DNA of 64,000 nucleotides from Ignavibacteria bacterium UBA7675 (GCA_002483085.1 DLHF01000058.1:42454-106453); one strand, 5' to 3'. Shown: positions 15,895 to 25,384, counted from the stretch's first letter. Made by a program: numbers and translations. The notes: a model not told the origin generated them from the sequence alone.

Positions 15895-17889
15895 TCAGCA
15901 CGATTCGCATGGGCAGATAAAGGGGTAGTCCTTGTCGTCGATGAGGGGCTTGATGCCGAAGAAATCGTTGAGTACGGATTCGGCAGTGCAGTAGGCACCC
16001 TCCACCCATGCTTGGTCGTTGGAATACGCTTCACCTACGATAAAGATGTTGGCGTCGGCTCCCTCGATGAGCTGGGAAGGCTTGCGGATTTTCTGCTGTA
16101 CATCGCAGATGTCGTAATGTGCAGCATAAGCATGGTAGCCCGCGTTAAAGGGCGGCAGCGACCAATCCATATACCTTGTTTCCAAGGGTGCTGGTACTGC
16201 ACTGAAATCGGCCATTGGGCCGAAGTGCAAAGCTGCCAACTGCTGGCGCAGCATCTTGATCATGGTGTCTGTAGCTTTGCGCGGGCCGATCAGCGGCTGG
16301 TAATTTTCTGAAAAGGGTATCTTTTCTAGGGAGTCGGTGCCGTACTCTAATTCTTCCCAGAAGCTGGTAAATTGTTCGTCGTCGTAGCTGGCGAGAATAC
16401 CGTACACCTTCTCACCGCTTTGGTTGAGTGCGTTGTCGCCAAAATACACAACTTGGCGTATTGGCATATCTGTCACGCTTGGACCGATAGTATTGCGCTG
16501 GGCAGCAGCGAGGAGCTGCTCTTCTTGCACAACAGTAAGGCGCTCGCGAATGCACTGTTCCACAGCTTTGATAAACGCATCAGCAGGCGTATAAGGTGTT
16601 TCGATGATTGCAGGGCTCTTCCGCATGGCATCAATATACTTCTTGGGGAAGCCCTGTGCCGCCAATTGTTTCAAGACATCGGTTGTTACTTCATAGCTGA
16701 TAATTTGTGCGGGGTATGGCGTATTTGCTGCATCAATCCACCACGGGGTGCTAAAAAACATACCTACTTTGTAGGACGGCTGTAGGACAGCGGATTCTAA
16801 GTACAATTGTACTTTGCGGTGGTTGAGCACGTCCACTCCCTCGTGATGTTCATAGCGTGTAGCCTGTGCTACGAGGTCGATTGCATAGCGCGGCATTGCC
16901 AGCCACGCTGCATTTGTTGTACGGCTCCCTGCCTTTTTATTCGGGTGCTCGCGGGTTGCAAACGAGTAGTAAATAGTACCATCGATCTGGAGGATAGAAT
17001 GCAGGCGGGTGTTGGGATGGTATTCAAAACGCACACCTTTCTTCTTAGCGAGCTTTACTATGGCGTCGAACAATGCGTTGAACATACTGGAATAACCGGT
17101 TTTCAGAGTCTTGTATTCTGTACCCGGTGTAAATTCGTTGTTTGCTTGGAATGCAACGGCTGCGTTCCAGTTAATCACATTCGATGTATAGCCATTGCCG
17201 TCGGCGGTGTAGTTGAATCCTTCGGAGCCCAACTGATCGAACATCAGATTCCAGTAGCCAATATTTTTCAGGAGATCGCCCTTTTGGTACACCGATGATT
17301 CGGGCATGTCCACGCTGATACGACCCTCCTGATAGAACTTACACCACTCCGCTCGGGTTTGCGGGCCAGATGTGGCTGTTACCGCCAGATTTTCTACGAC
17401 GGCAAATCCTGTATCCGGCGAGTCGGTAGCTTCATAGTTCTTTGTGTTGTAAGGTGCCGGATTGCTGGAAGTAATATCGTTTAGGTACATGTTGGTAGCG
17501 CGCAAGCAGTACAGGGGATTATTCGACTCGTTGAACGGTATCGATTCCTTATCTAATCCGAGCTGCTCTATTACCGTAGTCACCAACCGGTGTCCGCCGC
17601 CATTGGGTGTGCCGTCCCACTCTGAATAGCGCATACCGCCGAGCTCCAGATAGGATTTTGATTTGTCGTCCTGGTAGTGCCATGTGCACACGCGCGCACC
17701 AGCAGCCCTTGTACCGGGGTTCTCTTTCGAGAAGTCGTACATTCCCCAGTCGTAGAGCTCCAGTACATCGCCTTTTGCTATCTGCTTCGACTGGTCTTTT
17801 TTATTTTTTGCTTCGCCATTAAGCAGTCGCCATGCAGTATAAAGTCCTGCGGCACCGGCTCCGAAAATTGAATATGTTTTATTCTTCAT
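15895..17889 (-). CDS. FAD-dependent amine/amino-acid oxidase
   Basis: 664 residues. A Rossmann FAD site GAGAAG is at 10-15, the second FAD motif LELGGMRY of the amine-oxidase (MAO/LAAO) superfamily at 81-88, and the C-terminal flavin-contact segment VGEAYSNDQAWVEGAY near residues 620-636. No signal peptide, so cytoplasmic. Family members oxidise the amino group of L-amino acids or amines to an imine that hydrolyses to the 2-oxo acid or aldehyde. The next gene upstream, 54 bases away on the same strand, is a 2-oxo-acid decarboxylase of the indolepyruvate type. The pairing suggests an amino-acid oxidase feeding an oxo acid to the decarboxylase, possibly with tryptophan or phenylalanine as substrate. 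The substrate is inference. Confidence 0.82.
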   Translation of the reverse strand: MKNKTYSIFGAGAAGLYTAWRLLNGEAKNKKDQSKQIAKGDVLELYDWGMYDFSKENPGTRAAGARVCTWHYQDDKSKSYLELGGMRYSEWDGTPNGGGHRLVTTVIEQLGLDKESIPFNESNNPLYCLRATNMYLNDITSSNPAPYNTKNYEATDSPDTGFAVVENLAVTATSGPQTRAEWCKFYQEGRISVDMPESSVYQKGDLLKNIGYWNLMFDQLGSEGFNYTADGNGYTSNVINWNAAVAFQANNEFTPGTEYKTLKTGYSSMFNALFDAIVKLAKKKGVRFEYHPNTRLHSILQIDGTIYYSFATREHPNKKAGSRTTNAAWLAMPRYAIDLVAQATRYEHHEGVDVLNHRKVQLYLESAVLQPSYKVGMFFSTPWWIDAANTPYPAQIISYEVTTDVLKQLAAQGFPKKYIDAMRKSPAIIETPYTPADAFIKAVEQCIRERLTVVQEEQLLAAAQRNTIGPSVTDMPIRQVVYFGDNALNQSGEKVYGILASYDDEQFTSFWEELEYGTDSLEKIPFSENYQPLIGPRKATDTMIKMLRQQLAALHFGPMADFSAVPAPLETRYMDWSLPPFNAGYHAYAAHYDICDVQQKIRKPSQLIEGADANIFIVGEAYSNDQAWVEGAYCTAESVLNDFFGIKPLIDDKDYPFICPCESC

Positions 17890-17943
17890 GAGTAAGTAGT
17901 ATATGTGAGAGTGTATGAGACAAAGTCATAGTTTTTGTACATG

Positions 17944-19659
17944 CTATTCTAGCCCGAGCCGACGCATCTGGCCGGGGAGGTCTTTTGTCGGTATTACCAC
18001 TTCTACCAATGTGGGCTTGCCGGTAGTTCTCTTGATTTTTCTTAGAGCTTCTTCCAGTTCCTGAATTGTTTCTACTCGATATCCATCAGCACCAAATGCC
18101 TGCGCCAGAGCCATGTAGTCCCATGTAGGCAGAATATCAAAAGCATCGAATTTGTGCTGTGGGCCGGGCTCAAACGCTGTCATGTCTACGTACACTTGTT
18201 CGATGGCGTACACGCCATTGCTCATTACAAACATGACTGCATTCAGGTTGTTGCGGGCAAGAGTGGAGAGCGACTGGCACACCATCATAAACCCGCCATC
18301 GCCTGCAATAGTCCATGCCCGTTTTCCACTTCCGAGCTGTGCTCCGGAGGCAGCACCAGTCTCGAAGCCAATGCACTGCCATGCTGCCGACGAGATGAAG
18401 CTGTTCTTTGCTAATCCATAGGCATTTGTGGCTACGTATAGGGAGGAACTCACGCCAAAAGTCATCACAATGTCGCCGAGCATTTTGTTGGCTTTCAGGA
18501 ACTTCATCGAGTGCTGGAAAAACCGGTTGTACGTGATCACCTCCGGCTTGTCGTTCCAGTGGGGATCGGAGTTGGAAGCCCAGGGCTCTGGATATACTGG
18601 TTGCGCTGGTGCCGCTGCGGGCAGTGGATAGCCTTTTGTTTTTTTGAAACGCTGTAGTAGAGCTTCCATGAAGTCCTTCATGGTCACATTCTCGTAGATA
18701 AAATATCCAGCCCGTATCTGCTCGGTGGTAGCCAGCACCATATCGGCGTATTTGTTTTCGATGAACCACAAGTAGTCGTCGGTAATAATTGCGCCGAGAG
18801 TGAGGAAACAATCAGCCTCCTGTACAAGCTCAATCACATTGCCGATAGAAGCTGCATCGGAATACGTGCCGATGAACTTGCTGCCTTTTTCGTCCAATAC
18901 AGTTTTGCCGAGGCTGGTGGTTGTGTAGAGAAATCCACTCGCATCAATAATCTGCTGGAGCAGGTCCGACAGGCCATGCCGAAGCACTTCTACACCGGCC
19001 AGTATCATTGGGTTCTTAGCAGCGGTAATTTGCGCCCATGCCTGGCTTACTGCATTCTCTAATGCCAGCGGATCACTTTTTATTACCAATGGTTGGAGCG
19101 GTTTTTTAGAAGGGCGCGGGCACGGTTCGCCCCATACTTCTTTATAGCAAGCAATGTACACAGGGCGCTTATAGGTGATAGCTGCGATTAGCAGATTGTC
19201 TATTTTCTCAGGGGCTCCCACAGATGTGCTGAGCGTCTCCGCTGCTACAGTGACATGCTCAAATACTTCTTGATCGCATTGGAGGTTACCCGTCGAGTGG
19301 TGGAACAACACGTCGTACATTTTAGTGATCTGGCGGGCGTCTGCTCCCGGAGTTGCACTGATCACCACAACAGGGCTGCGCTCTACATAGGCGCCTGCAA
19401 TAGCATTAAGTGCACTGAATGTGCTCACTCCGTACTGGAGTGAAACAGCTCCTAATCCGCGTGTACGCCCATAAGCATCAGCCGCGTAGGCAGCGTCGAG
19501 CTCGTTTACTGCTCCAATGGCTTGTACGCCGTCGAAATACTCTAGCGCCTGTGTAAAGTGCTTTACATAGTCGCCCGGAATTTGGAATACTTCCGTGACG
19601 TTAAGCTGCTTCAGCCGGGTTAAAAGATAGTCCGCAACTGTAAATGGTTTCATGAGCAT
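17944..19659 (-). CDS. Thiamine-diphosphate 2-oxo-acid decarboxylase (indolepyruvate/phenylpyruvate decarboxylase type)
   Basis: 571 residues. All features of the pyruvate/indolepyruvate decarboxylase branch of ThDP enzymes are visible: the cofactor-activating Glu53 in NELDAAYAADAYGR, the paired His120-His121 in LFHHSTG that set this branch apart from acetolactate synthases, the ThDP/Mg motif starting GDGGF at 453, and the catalytic Glu487 in NGVYAIEQ. The enzyme removes CO2 from a 2-oxo acid to give an aldehyde. It is the first gene of a two-gene operon with the FAD oxidase. Together they could convert an aromatic amino acid to an aryl acetaldehyde, as in the indolepyruvate route to auxin or the Ehrlich pathway. 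Start may be the ATG at 19659 or 19653. Confidence 0.87.
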   Translation of the reverse strand: MLMKPFTVADYLLTRLKQLNVTEVFQIPGDYVKHFTQALEYFDGVQAIGAVNELDAAYAADAYGRTRGLGAVSLQYGVSTFSALNAIAGAYVERSPVVVISATPGADARQITKMYDVLFHHSTGNLQCDQEVFEHVTVAAETLSTSVGAPEKIDNLLIAAITYKRPVYIACYKEVWGEPCPRPSKKPLQPLVIKSDPLALENAVSQAWAQITAAKNPMILAGVEVLRHGLSDLLQQIIDASGFLYTTTSLGKTVLDEKGSKFIGTYSDAASIGNVIELVQEADCFLTLGAIITDDYLWFIENKYADMVLATTEQIRAGYFIYENVTMKDFMEALLQRFKKTKGYPLPAAAPAQPVYPEPWASNSDPHWNDKPEVITYNRFFQHSMKFLKANKMLGDIVMTFGVSSSLYVATNAYGLAKNSFISSAAWQCIGFETGAASGAQLGSGKRAWTIAGDGGFMMVCQSLSTLARNNLNAVMFVMSNGVYAIEQVYVDMTAFEPGPQHKFDAFDILPTWDYMALAQAFGADGYRVETIQELEEALRKIKRTTGKPTLVEVVIPTKDLPGQMRRLGLE

Positions 19660-20020
19660 TTCTTTTGTTTGTGATAGAATTTGGGATGTGAATAGCCTCG
19701 ATAGTAGCGCAACCTCATAGATTGGGACGCCTATTCAGCCGCCCCGTCTGTTCCAGAATTTCCCTGCCTCGATTGTGGATAATACTGTTCTGTTTCTGTC
19801 CTGATATTGCGGGAGAGCTGTATCCGCACCTGCGGTTTGTCAGTAGCTGAAGTACCCCCGGTTTCTCCAATCGAACGCTGCAATTTCGATATTCCGAAGT
19901 TAGCATTCCTGCGGGCTGTTATCAATCGGTGTTTGTCTGATTTTTCTCTGCGTAGTATCCCTGATTGTAGGTATATCCTTCTATCCTCTATTCCGAAATT
20001 ATCTCATGTTCTGTGGTGAG
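19660..20020. other. Upstream region of the decarboxylase-oxidase operon
   Basis: About 360 bases with no gene I can support. It should contain the operon promoter, but no convincing -35/-10 or -33/-7 pair was found. Confidence 0.3.
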
Positions 20021-20204
20021 CTCCAAGCGTCTTTGCTCGATGTTCTGGTATCGTAGGAACGATGCGAAGACGAACGCACCGCCCTGCGCCGTTGCGTGTT
20101 GCCCATTCTTCTGCACCTTGCACAAGGCATTGGAGCAACCGATAAGCGGATAGTGCGACCGGTGACAGCGGCCAAGCGCGTGGCCGAAGGTGCCCGTGCC
20201 ATGA
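20021..20204 (+). repeat. Dispersed intergenic repeat, copy C (long form)
   Basis: Longest copy seen. It runs through GCGTCTTTGCTCGATG, the hairpin module ATCGTAGGAACGAT, CACCGCCCTGC, GTTGCGTGTTG, the hairpin CCTTGCACAAGG, and GCGACCGGTGACAGCGGC (20155-20172, identical to copy J) to GCCCGTGCCA. It links modules that occur apart in other copies. Confidence 0.8.
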
Positions 20205-20349
20205 GCCTTTTTCTACGCTCCCTCGCTACTTTGTGGGAATGACAGCAGCGGCAGTTGGACAGAATCTTTGCCCGCATCAGGGGTTTGAAAGAGTAGTTGA
20301 TGTATATTACAACTGGTTTAGGTAGTAGTTTACACAATGAAGGATTTAT

Positions 20350-20580
20350 ATGGACAAGCTACAGGTCGGTGATGTCGTAGTTGCTTATAGCAAAGGCAAT
20401 GAAGGAATGGCTGAATACACCATGGACACCGCATCGCCGAAAGGGGATCGGGTGCAGGATACAAGCGGGCATACGCCTGTGATTTTTCTCTCCCAGATTC
20501 ATAGCGGAGGCCGGGTGAAGCGTCTGTTCGTGCCGAAAGAGGAAATGGCGTGGGAGTATTTTATAGAGAAAGAATCGTAG
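20350..20580 (+). CDS. Small hypothetical protein
   Basis: 76 residues, MDKLQVGDVVVAYSKGNEGM and on, with no membrane segment or signal peptide. An AAGGA site lies 7 bases before the ATG, which supports expression. The repeated short beta-strand pattern and a GD-V-V-x-A start would fit a small SH3-like barrel, but I do not recognise a family. It lies alone between copy C and a long-loop hairpin at 20612-20661. Confidence 0.55.
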   Translation: MDKLQVGDVVVAYSKGNEGMAEYTMDTASPKGDRVQDTSGHTPVIFLSQIHSGGRVKRLFVPKEEMAWEYFIEKES

Positions 20581-20611
20581 GCATAGCTATGCAGCTTCGG
20601 CAGAATAAAGC

Positions 20612-20661
20612 GAGCCTGTCCCCAAAAGAATTGTAGCATTGACAACTCAGGCGACAGGCTC
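20612..20661 (+). terminator. Long-loop hairpin after the small hypothetical gene
   Basis: Perfect 9-bp arms GAGCCTGTC and GACAGGCTC, 32-base loop, 31 bases past the stop codon and before the convergent VOC gene. No strong U-run. Confidence 0.4.
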
Positions 20662-20742
20662 TTATAGCTGTTGTTACTTTTTTTTGCTGATTTGCAGTGG
20701 GCGCCGCATACTCTGCTGCATACATTGCTCTATGCTGCTTGT

Positions 20743-21198
20743 TTATTCCCCGGCTGCTGCTTGTTTTAATAGTGCGATATCGAGTTTGCTCATGGTGAGC
20801 ATGGCTTCCATTACTCTCTGCGCCACGCCGGGCTCGCTACTTTGCAACAGTTCGCCCAATACTGGTGGAACGATTTGCCACGATACTCCGAACTTGTCCT
20901 GAAGCCAGCCGCACGGCTGCTTTGTACCGCCCTCGGAGAGTTTCTCCCATTTCGCATCAATTTCTTCCTGATTGTCGCACTTCACAAAAAGTGATATGCC
21001 CGGTGCGAAACTGAAATGTGGTCCGCCGTTCAGCGCCATGAACTCTTGCCCGTCGAGCTGAAAAGAAATCCCCATGACTGTTCCATTCGGGCCGGGGATC
21101 GTATTCAGAATTGTTGAGTTTTCAAAAATTGAGATATAGTAATGTACTGCTTCTTCAGCCTGATTGTTGAACGTCAGAAATGTTGTGATTTTCTGCAT
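20743..21198 (-). CDS. VOC-fold protein, PhnB-like
   Basis: About 151 residues of the PhnB/3-demethylubiquinone-methyltransferase-like group of the vicinal oxygen chelate superfamily: it opens with KITTFLTFNNQAEEAVHYYISIFENS and contains the GPNGTVM and LNGGPHF segments and the QDKFGVSWQIVPP ending typical of this group. Members are small soluble dimers, rarely with known substrates. It follows the SRPBCC gene by about 70 bases on the same strand. An ATG at 21204 is an alternative start. Another VOC protein lies at 23233-23655, so this neighbourhood holds two distant relatives. Confidence 0.85.
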   Translation of the reverse strand: MQKITTFLTFNNQAEEAVHYYISIFENSTILNTIPGPNGTVMGISFQLDGQEFMALNGGPHFSFAPGISLFVKCDNQEEIDAKWEKLSEGGTKQPCGWLQDKFGVSWQIVPPVLGELLQSSEPGVAQRVMEAMLTMSKLDIALLKQAAAGE

Positions 21199-21268
21199 AG
21201 ACATTCTCTGGAATAAGATGATATGATGACGAGCGCCAGTAATTTTTTTACTCCGACGCATCGGGCAG

Positions 21269-21709
21269 TCACTTCTGTGCAGACAGCTCTTTTATTTTGT
21301 CGAGAGCTTTTGGCCATGTATCGGCAAAGAAATCTTTGAACTCCTCGTTGGTGTCCATTTCAATAGTGAGCTCGGTGTTGTCGCCCACAGACCGGAGCGT
21401 ATAGTTCTCCAATGCGCCTGCCCATTGTTGTACTTCTTTGCTCTCCGTATCCTCAACACCGTCTTTCACTATACCGAGATGCTTAATCGACATGAATTCG
21501 TTCGGTATGTTTTCTGCAATAGTAGAGACCATACCCGAATTGTCAGTACCGAGGAACAGCGCTTTGCTGCCTTTTTTCCAGTCTGTTACTGCCCGTGAGC
21601 CTTCGCTGAAAGGTGCTGTCCACACCCGGTAGGTTTCGTCGTTCCAAAGTATATTCCACACCGTTTCGCGCGGTGCGTTGAGTGTAGTTTTGAATACCTG
21701 CTTTTCCAT
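21269..21709 (-). CDS. SRPBCC (AHSA1-like) domain protein
   Basis: 146 residues beginning KQVFKTTLNAPRETVWNIL, the usual first strand and helix of the START/Bet v1-like fold, followed by YRVWTAPFSEGS and the C-terminal long helix ending WPKALDKIKELS. The hydrophobic cavity of this fold binds lipids or aromatic ligands. Single-domain AHSA1-like proteins are common beside VOC and DHFR-like genes and ArsR or AraC regulators in Bacteroidetes. Specific role unknown. Likely cotranscribed with the VOC gene downstream. Confidence 0.85.
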   Translation of the reverse strand: MEKQVFKTTLNAPRETVWNILWNDETYRVWTAPFSEGSRAVTDWKKGSKALFLGTDNSGMVSTIAENIPNEFMSIKHLGIVKDGVEDTESKEVQQWAGALENYTLRSVGDNTELTIEMDTNEEFKDFFADTWPKALDKIKELSAQK

Positions 21710-22048
21710 AATTCTACCCTTTGTAAAAAGTTAGTAATTGTGTTTTGATGCTGTTGTCGTTATTGGCTTTGTTGCTTCTTAGTACTTTTACTTGCTGCTG
21801 TCTCCCGCATTTGCACAGCTATGTTCTATGAGCAATAAGCGTTATATCCTAGTACAAAAATAGTACTACATTACCAGTAATAACGGGTGTAAATCCGACA
21901 ATAAGAGGGAGCAATTGCGGCATATTTTTTCGTGCTTTTGTATTGCGCGGAATGCCCCGGCCAGCCGCATAAAAGCAGCCGTTCTACAGAGGATGTGTCG
22001 CTGATAAAACGCATCTATTTTCTCTGTGTTCCGGGAGAGTTTACGAAT

Positions 22049-22282
22049 TTATAATATGGCCTCACGAGAGTGAACTTCGCGCCGGAGCGCTGCGGCAGCT
22101 TCTGCCATGTGTAATATCTGGTTGCCCATGCTGAACACTGGACAGAAATTTCCCTCACCAAAGGACTTCGGCTGAAGTTGTCCTGCGAGGAACGTATGCT
22201 CTGCAAGGAGTATTGCCGTAGTTGTGTGGTCAAGGCTGAGCCACAACCATTCATCCACGGGTATTATTGGCATGTTGTTCAT
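22049..22282 (-). CDS. Possible small hypothetical protein
   Basis: 77 residues (MNNMPIIPVDEWLWLSLDH and on). The composition is plausible for a soluble protein and it is the only reading frame of size in a 700-base gap, but it has no clear ribosome binding site or family and overlaps another frame of similar length. It may be spurious. The flanking gaps 21710-22048 and 22283-22421 show nothing else. Confidence 0.3.
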   Translation of the reverse strand: MNNMPIIPVDEWLWLSLDHTTTAILLAEHTFLAGQLQPKSFGEGNFCPVFSMGNQILHMAEAAAALRREVHSREAIL

Positions 22283-22421
22283 CGCTGATTGCTGTTAGGG
22301 AGTGAATAGATCAGTGCCAAGCAGCCTGTAAGACAGGGGCAACGGCATGCTGCATATATAGCAAAGCTGCTCTATCAGGACTGGCTTGTATACACGCATC
22401 GGAGAGTACTGCACGCGGCAA

Positions 22422-22979
22422 TTACCGCACGGGTTCATAAACAAGGACGACAATACCGCAATCGAATGCGCGCGAACCTGTGAATTTTAGCTTTGTATGT
22501 TCTGTGAAGATCGGCATACCGCTACCGAGGGCGGTGGGGTTCACAAACAGGTGTAGCTCGTCGATAAGGCCGTGGTGGATAAGACTGCCCGCAAAAGAAC
22601 TGCCGCCATAGGTAATAATATCACCGCCCGGTGCATTCTTGAGGGCTGTTACTTCTTCCACCGTATCGCCTGTTGCCAGGCTTGCATTATTCCATTCGTG
22701 GGACTGAAGCGACTTAGAAAAAACTACTCTGTGTGTTTCGTGCATCTTGCGCGCAAAGACCTCGTCTGTAGCCGGATTTGCAACACGCTCTGCCCACGCA
22801 GGGATAAATCCCTGTGCAAGAACGCGCCCGAGCAGGATCGTATCTACTGGCTCGGTAATCGCTTTTACATAATCCTTCAGTTCCTCATCCCAATCCCATA
22901 CTAACCAGCTCATCCCGCCGTTTACCTCTGCTACAAATCCGTCGATTGATACCTGCATTTGCAATTTGAGCTTTCTCAT
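22422..22979 (-). CDS. Dihydrofolate reductase-like (RibD C-terminal domain) protein
   Basis: 185 residues starting MRKLKLQMQVSIDGFVAE, the typical entrance strand of the DHFR/RibD-C fold. The segments DTILLGRVLAQGF, GGDIITYGGSSFAGSLIHHG and LIDELHLFVNPTALGSG are the usual NADPH-binding and core strands. These YyaP/YwjB-like stand-alone proteins are predicted NADPH reductases of unknown substrate and do not replace FolA. The ATG at 22979 is preferred (GGAG 10-13 bases upstream); an in-frame TTG lies at 22994. Confidence 0.85.
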   Translation of the reverse strand: MRKLKLQMQVSIDGFVAEVNGGMSWLVWDWDEELKDYVKAITEPVDTILLGRVLAQGFIPAWAERVANPATDEVFARKMHETHRVVFSKSLQSHEWNNASLATGDTVEEVTALKNAPGGDIITYGGSSFAGSLIHHGLIDELHLFVNPTALGSGMPIFTEHTKLKFTGSRAFDCGIVVLVYEPVR

Positions 22980-23102
22980 AATCTGTGTCTCCAATAAGGA
23001 TTCTAAAAAACTAAAGTCTGTTGTAAATTTTGTGTCGTATGGCTGCTGCTGATCCTATTTATAACAACATTGTCTGGTGTTGCTGTAGGCAGTCGTATAT
23101 CC

Positions 23103-23178
23103 ATTGCGAAGAGGGGCGTACAGCCACGCAGCAGGCGTGCAGCGCGGTGCAGAGACGTAGCGCAAGAGCAGAGACGGC
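23103..23178 (-). repeat. Dispersed intergenic repeat, copy D
   Basis: On the minus strand: GTCTCTGCTCTTGCGCTAC, GTCTCTGCACCGCGCTGCA, CTGCTGCGTGGCTG and CTCTTCGCAATGG. The last segment matches the tail of copy A. It lies between the DHFR-like and VOC genes. Confidence 0.78.
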
Positions 23179-23232
23179 TGCACACTTATAGCAGGAGCGG
23201 TACGATAGCATCTTCAAAACTTGCTCAATCTG

Positions 23233-23655
23233 CTATGACGCCGGTTGATTTTTTTGGTAGTGCAGCAGCCACTGGTTGCCATATTTATCAGTGAGGTTTC
23301 CAAAGAGCGCACCCCAGAACGTATCTTCGAGCGGATGTGTAGCCTGACCGCCTTTGGAAAGGCTCGCATAGAGAGTGCGTATTTCATCTTCGCTGCCACA
23401 ATTTATCATGAGCGATACCGAGTTGCCTTTTATCAGGCCCTGATCGCTTACCATGTCGGAAGCCATAATCACAACATTATCTTTTATCAATGTAGAATGA
23501 AGAATACTTTCCTTCATCTGCGGGGGCATGTTTGCCGCCATAGGCGATTCGCCAATTGTTTGCAGTGTGAGCTCGCCGCCGAGACATTCCTTGTAGAAGT
23601 TCATGGCTTCGCGGCAGTTGCCATTAAACGTGAGGTATGCGTTGAGTTGTGTCAT
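23233..23655 (-). CDS. VOC-fold protein, PhnB-like
   Basis: 140 residues: MTQLNAYLTFNGNCREAMNF opening, GGELTLQTIGESP, HSTLIKDNVVIMASD and the closing FWGALFGNLTDKYGNQWLLHY are classic for the PhnB-like VOC group. Some relatives are annotated as glyoxalase or bleomycin-resistance proteins, though the metal ligands are poorly kept in this branch. It is divergent from the GlxA-type regulator at 23792, with a 136-base shared promoter region, so it may be under that regulator's control. Confidence 0.85.
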   Translation of the reverse strand: MTQLNAYLTFNGNCREAMNFYKECLGGELTLQTIGESPMAANMPPQMKESILHSTLIKDNVVIMASDMVSDQGLIKGNSVSLMINCGSEDEIRTLYASLSKGGQATHPLEDTFWGALFGNLTDKYGNQWLLHYQKNQPAS

Positions 23656-23791
23656 TGCGTCTGATTGCCGATTGTGTACTATGTTGCTGGAACTACTATG
23701 CAAACTTACTGATAGGAAACGAAATGAATGCGGTGTGAAGCCGACATTTGGCGGGGTTGATTACGACATGTGCGTACCGTATCTTTGCGGC

Positions 23792-24787
23792 ATGAAACAT
23801 GTATCTATCGTCGTTCCCGAAATGGCTGTGATTGAAGCAATAGCCGATCCGCGCTATTGCTTCAGAGCTGTTAATCAATTTCTTGAGCTTGCGGGCAAGC
23901 CTGCGCTATTCGATGTTCATCTTGTTGGTGCATCGAAAGATGTGAGGTTGGAAAACAGCGCTTTCTCTGTGCATACCGATATGCTCTTGCAAGATGTGCA
24001 GCACACCGATTTAATAGTTATTCCAGCTTTGAGCGGCGATCTGCCCTATGCTCTGGAGTTGAATCGGAGCGTAGTACCTTGGGTGGTAGAGCACTACAGC
24101 AAAGGCGCCGAAGTAGCATCTCTGTGTCTTGGTGCGTTTTTGCTGGCTTCTACGGGATTGCTGAGCGGGAAAAAATGCTCGACGCACTGGAGCGCAGCCA
24201 ACGAGTTCAGGACCATGTTTCCCGATGTAGAGCTCGTAGAGGGAAGTATAATTACCGAAGAGCATCGCATTTATTCCAGCGGTGGCGCCAACTCATACTG
24301 GAACTTACTGCTGTACCTTGTAGAAAAATATACTGATCGCGATACTGCTATTCTCGCATCTAAGTACTTTGCTATCGACATCGACCGCGAAAGCCAGTCA
24401 GCGTTTATGATGTTTCAAGGACAAAAGGAACACGACGACGTAGAAGTGCGAAAGGTGCAGGAATTTATCGAAGCAAATTTTCAGGAACGCCTCTCTGTCG
24501 ATGATTTGGCTGATATGGTAGCCGTAGGGCGCCGCAGCTTTGAAAGGCGCTTTAAAAAAGCTACCAGCAATACGGTGGTGGAGTATATCCAGCGCGTAAA
24601 AATTGAAGCGGCAAAACGCCGATTAGAAAGCAGTAGGAAAAATATTCACGATGTAATGTTCGACGTGGGCTATACCGACACGAAGGCATTCCGCGATGTC
24701 TTCAAAAAAATTACAGGCCTCACTCCTGTTGAGTACCGCAATAAGTACAACAAGGCGGGAGCGGTTTCACAGCAGGCAAGTAGATAA
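23792..24787 (+). CDS. GlxA-family transcriptional regulator (DJ-1/PfpI + AraC HTH)
   Basis: 331 residues, the standard length. Residues 1 to about 190 are a DJ-1/PfpI-like glutamine-amidotransferase fold with Cys in ASLCLGAFLLASTGLL at the nucleophile-elbow position. Residues about 225-325 are a double helix-turn-helix AraC domain: LSVDDLADMVAVGRRSFERR, then IHDVMFDVGYTDTKAFRDVF and KKITGLTPVEYR. The ATG at 23792 (MKHVSIVVPEM) fits the family start; longer in-frame starts would add non-homologous sequence. Divergent to the VOC gene. Ligand and regulon unknown. Confidence 0.92.
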   Translation: MKHVSIVVPEMAVIEAIADPRYCFRAVNQFLELAGKPALFDVHLVGASKDVRLENSAFSVHTDMLLQDVQHTDLIVIPALSGDLPYALELNRSVVPWVVEHYSKGAEVASLCLGAFLLASTGLLSGKKCSTHWSAANEFRTMFPDVELVEGSIITEEHRIYSSGGANSYWNLLLYLVEKYTDRDTAILASKYFAIDIDRESQSAFMMFQGQKEHDDVEVRKVQEFIEANFQERLSVDDLADMVAVGRRSFERRFKKATSNTVVEYIQRVKIEAAKRRLESSRKNIHDVMFDVGYTDTKAFRDVFKKITGLTPVEYRNKYNKAGAVSQQASR

Positions 24788-24801
24788 AAAAATATTTCGC
24801 T

Positions 24802-24896
24802 ATGGTCTCTGCCCAAGCGCATAGTCTCCGCACCGCGCAGCACACGTCCGTGCATCGTTCCTACGATAACTTCCCGCCGCGTGGTGTTCTGCCCCC
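24802..24896 (+). repeat. Dispersed intergenic repeat, copy E
   Basis: Contains GGTCTCTGCCCAAGCG, ATAGTCTCCGCACCGCGCAG, then the inverted hairpin module ATCGTTCCTACGAT, then CCCGCCGCGTGGTGTTCTG. The first 33 bases (24804-24836) are identical to 27941-27973 in copy F. E and F lie in the same orientation on the two sides of the PKD-repeat gene. Confidence 0.85.
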
Positions 24897-25384
24897 AAAC
24901 GCCTGTATTTGCCCCATTACCGCCAATCCCTCCTCGATTTCTTCTACAGTGTCGGCTGTGTTACACTTCCAGATTGTTGCAGACAGTTTCACCTGCTAAC
25001 TGATCTTTTTTTTCGCTGGTATAATCCCTACCTTCTTTCCAGATAATGCTACTACAGTCTTATGGTAGCCTGTACTCATACCTGAAGCCTTATTGTGTGA
25101 GGCTTTGAATACTCTGTTGTCGCCAGAGCGGGATGCCCTTTATATCCAGATATAATACAGAGAGATATTTGACGCTGTCGATAAAAAGCCTGTGAAAACC
25201 AGTAGGTTCTATGACCAACGGCTCGTCCGCCATCTGTATCGAGACTCAATAGTTTGTCTACAGACATAACAGCTTCCTGATCTGTGATGGAAGCAGGGGA
25301 GCAAATAGAATAATATGTCCCGATCAGCAAAGCAAAACAGGAGTATAACTCCTACAATTATGTACTTACAGAAGGGGTCACAGT
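24897..25384. other. Non-coding leader of the PKD-repeat gene
   Basis: About 490 bases with no convincing gene on either strand. An 84-codon frame on the minus strand has no family resemblance. Promoter elements for the downstream gene are presumably here but were not recognised. Confidence 0.3.
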
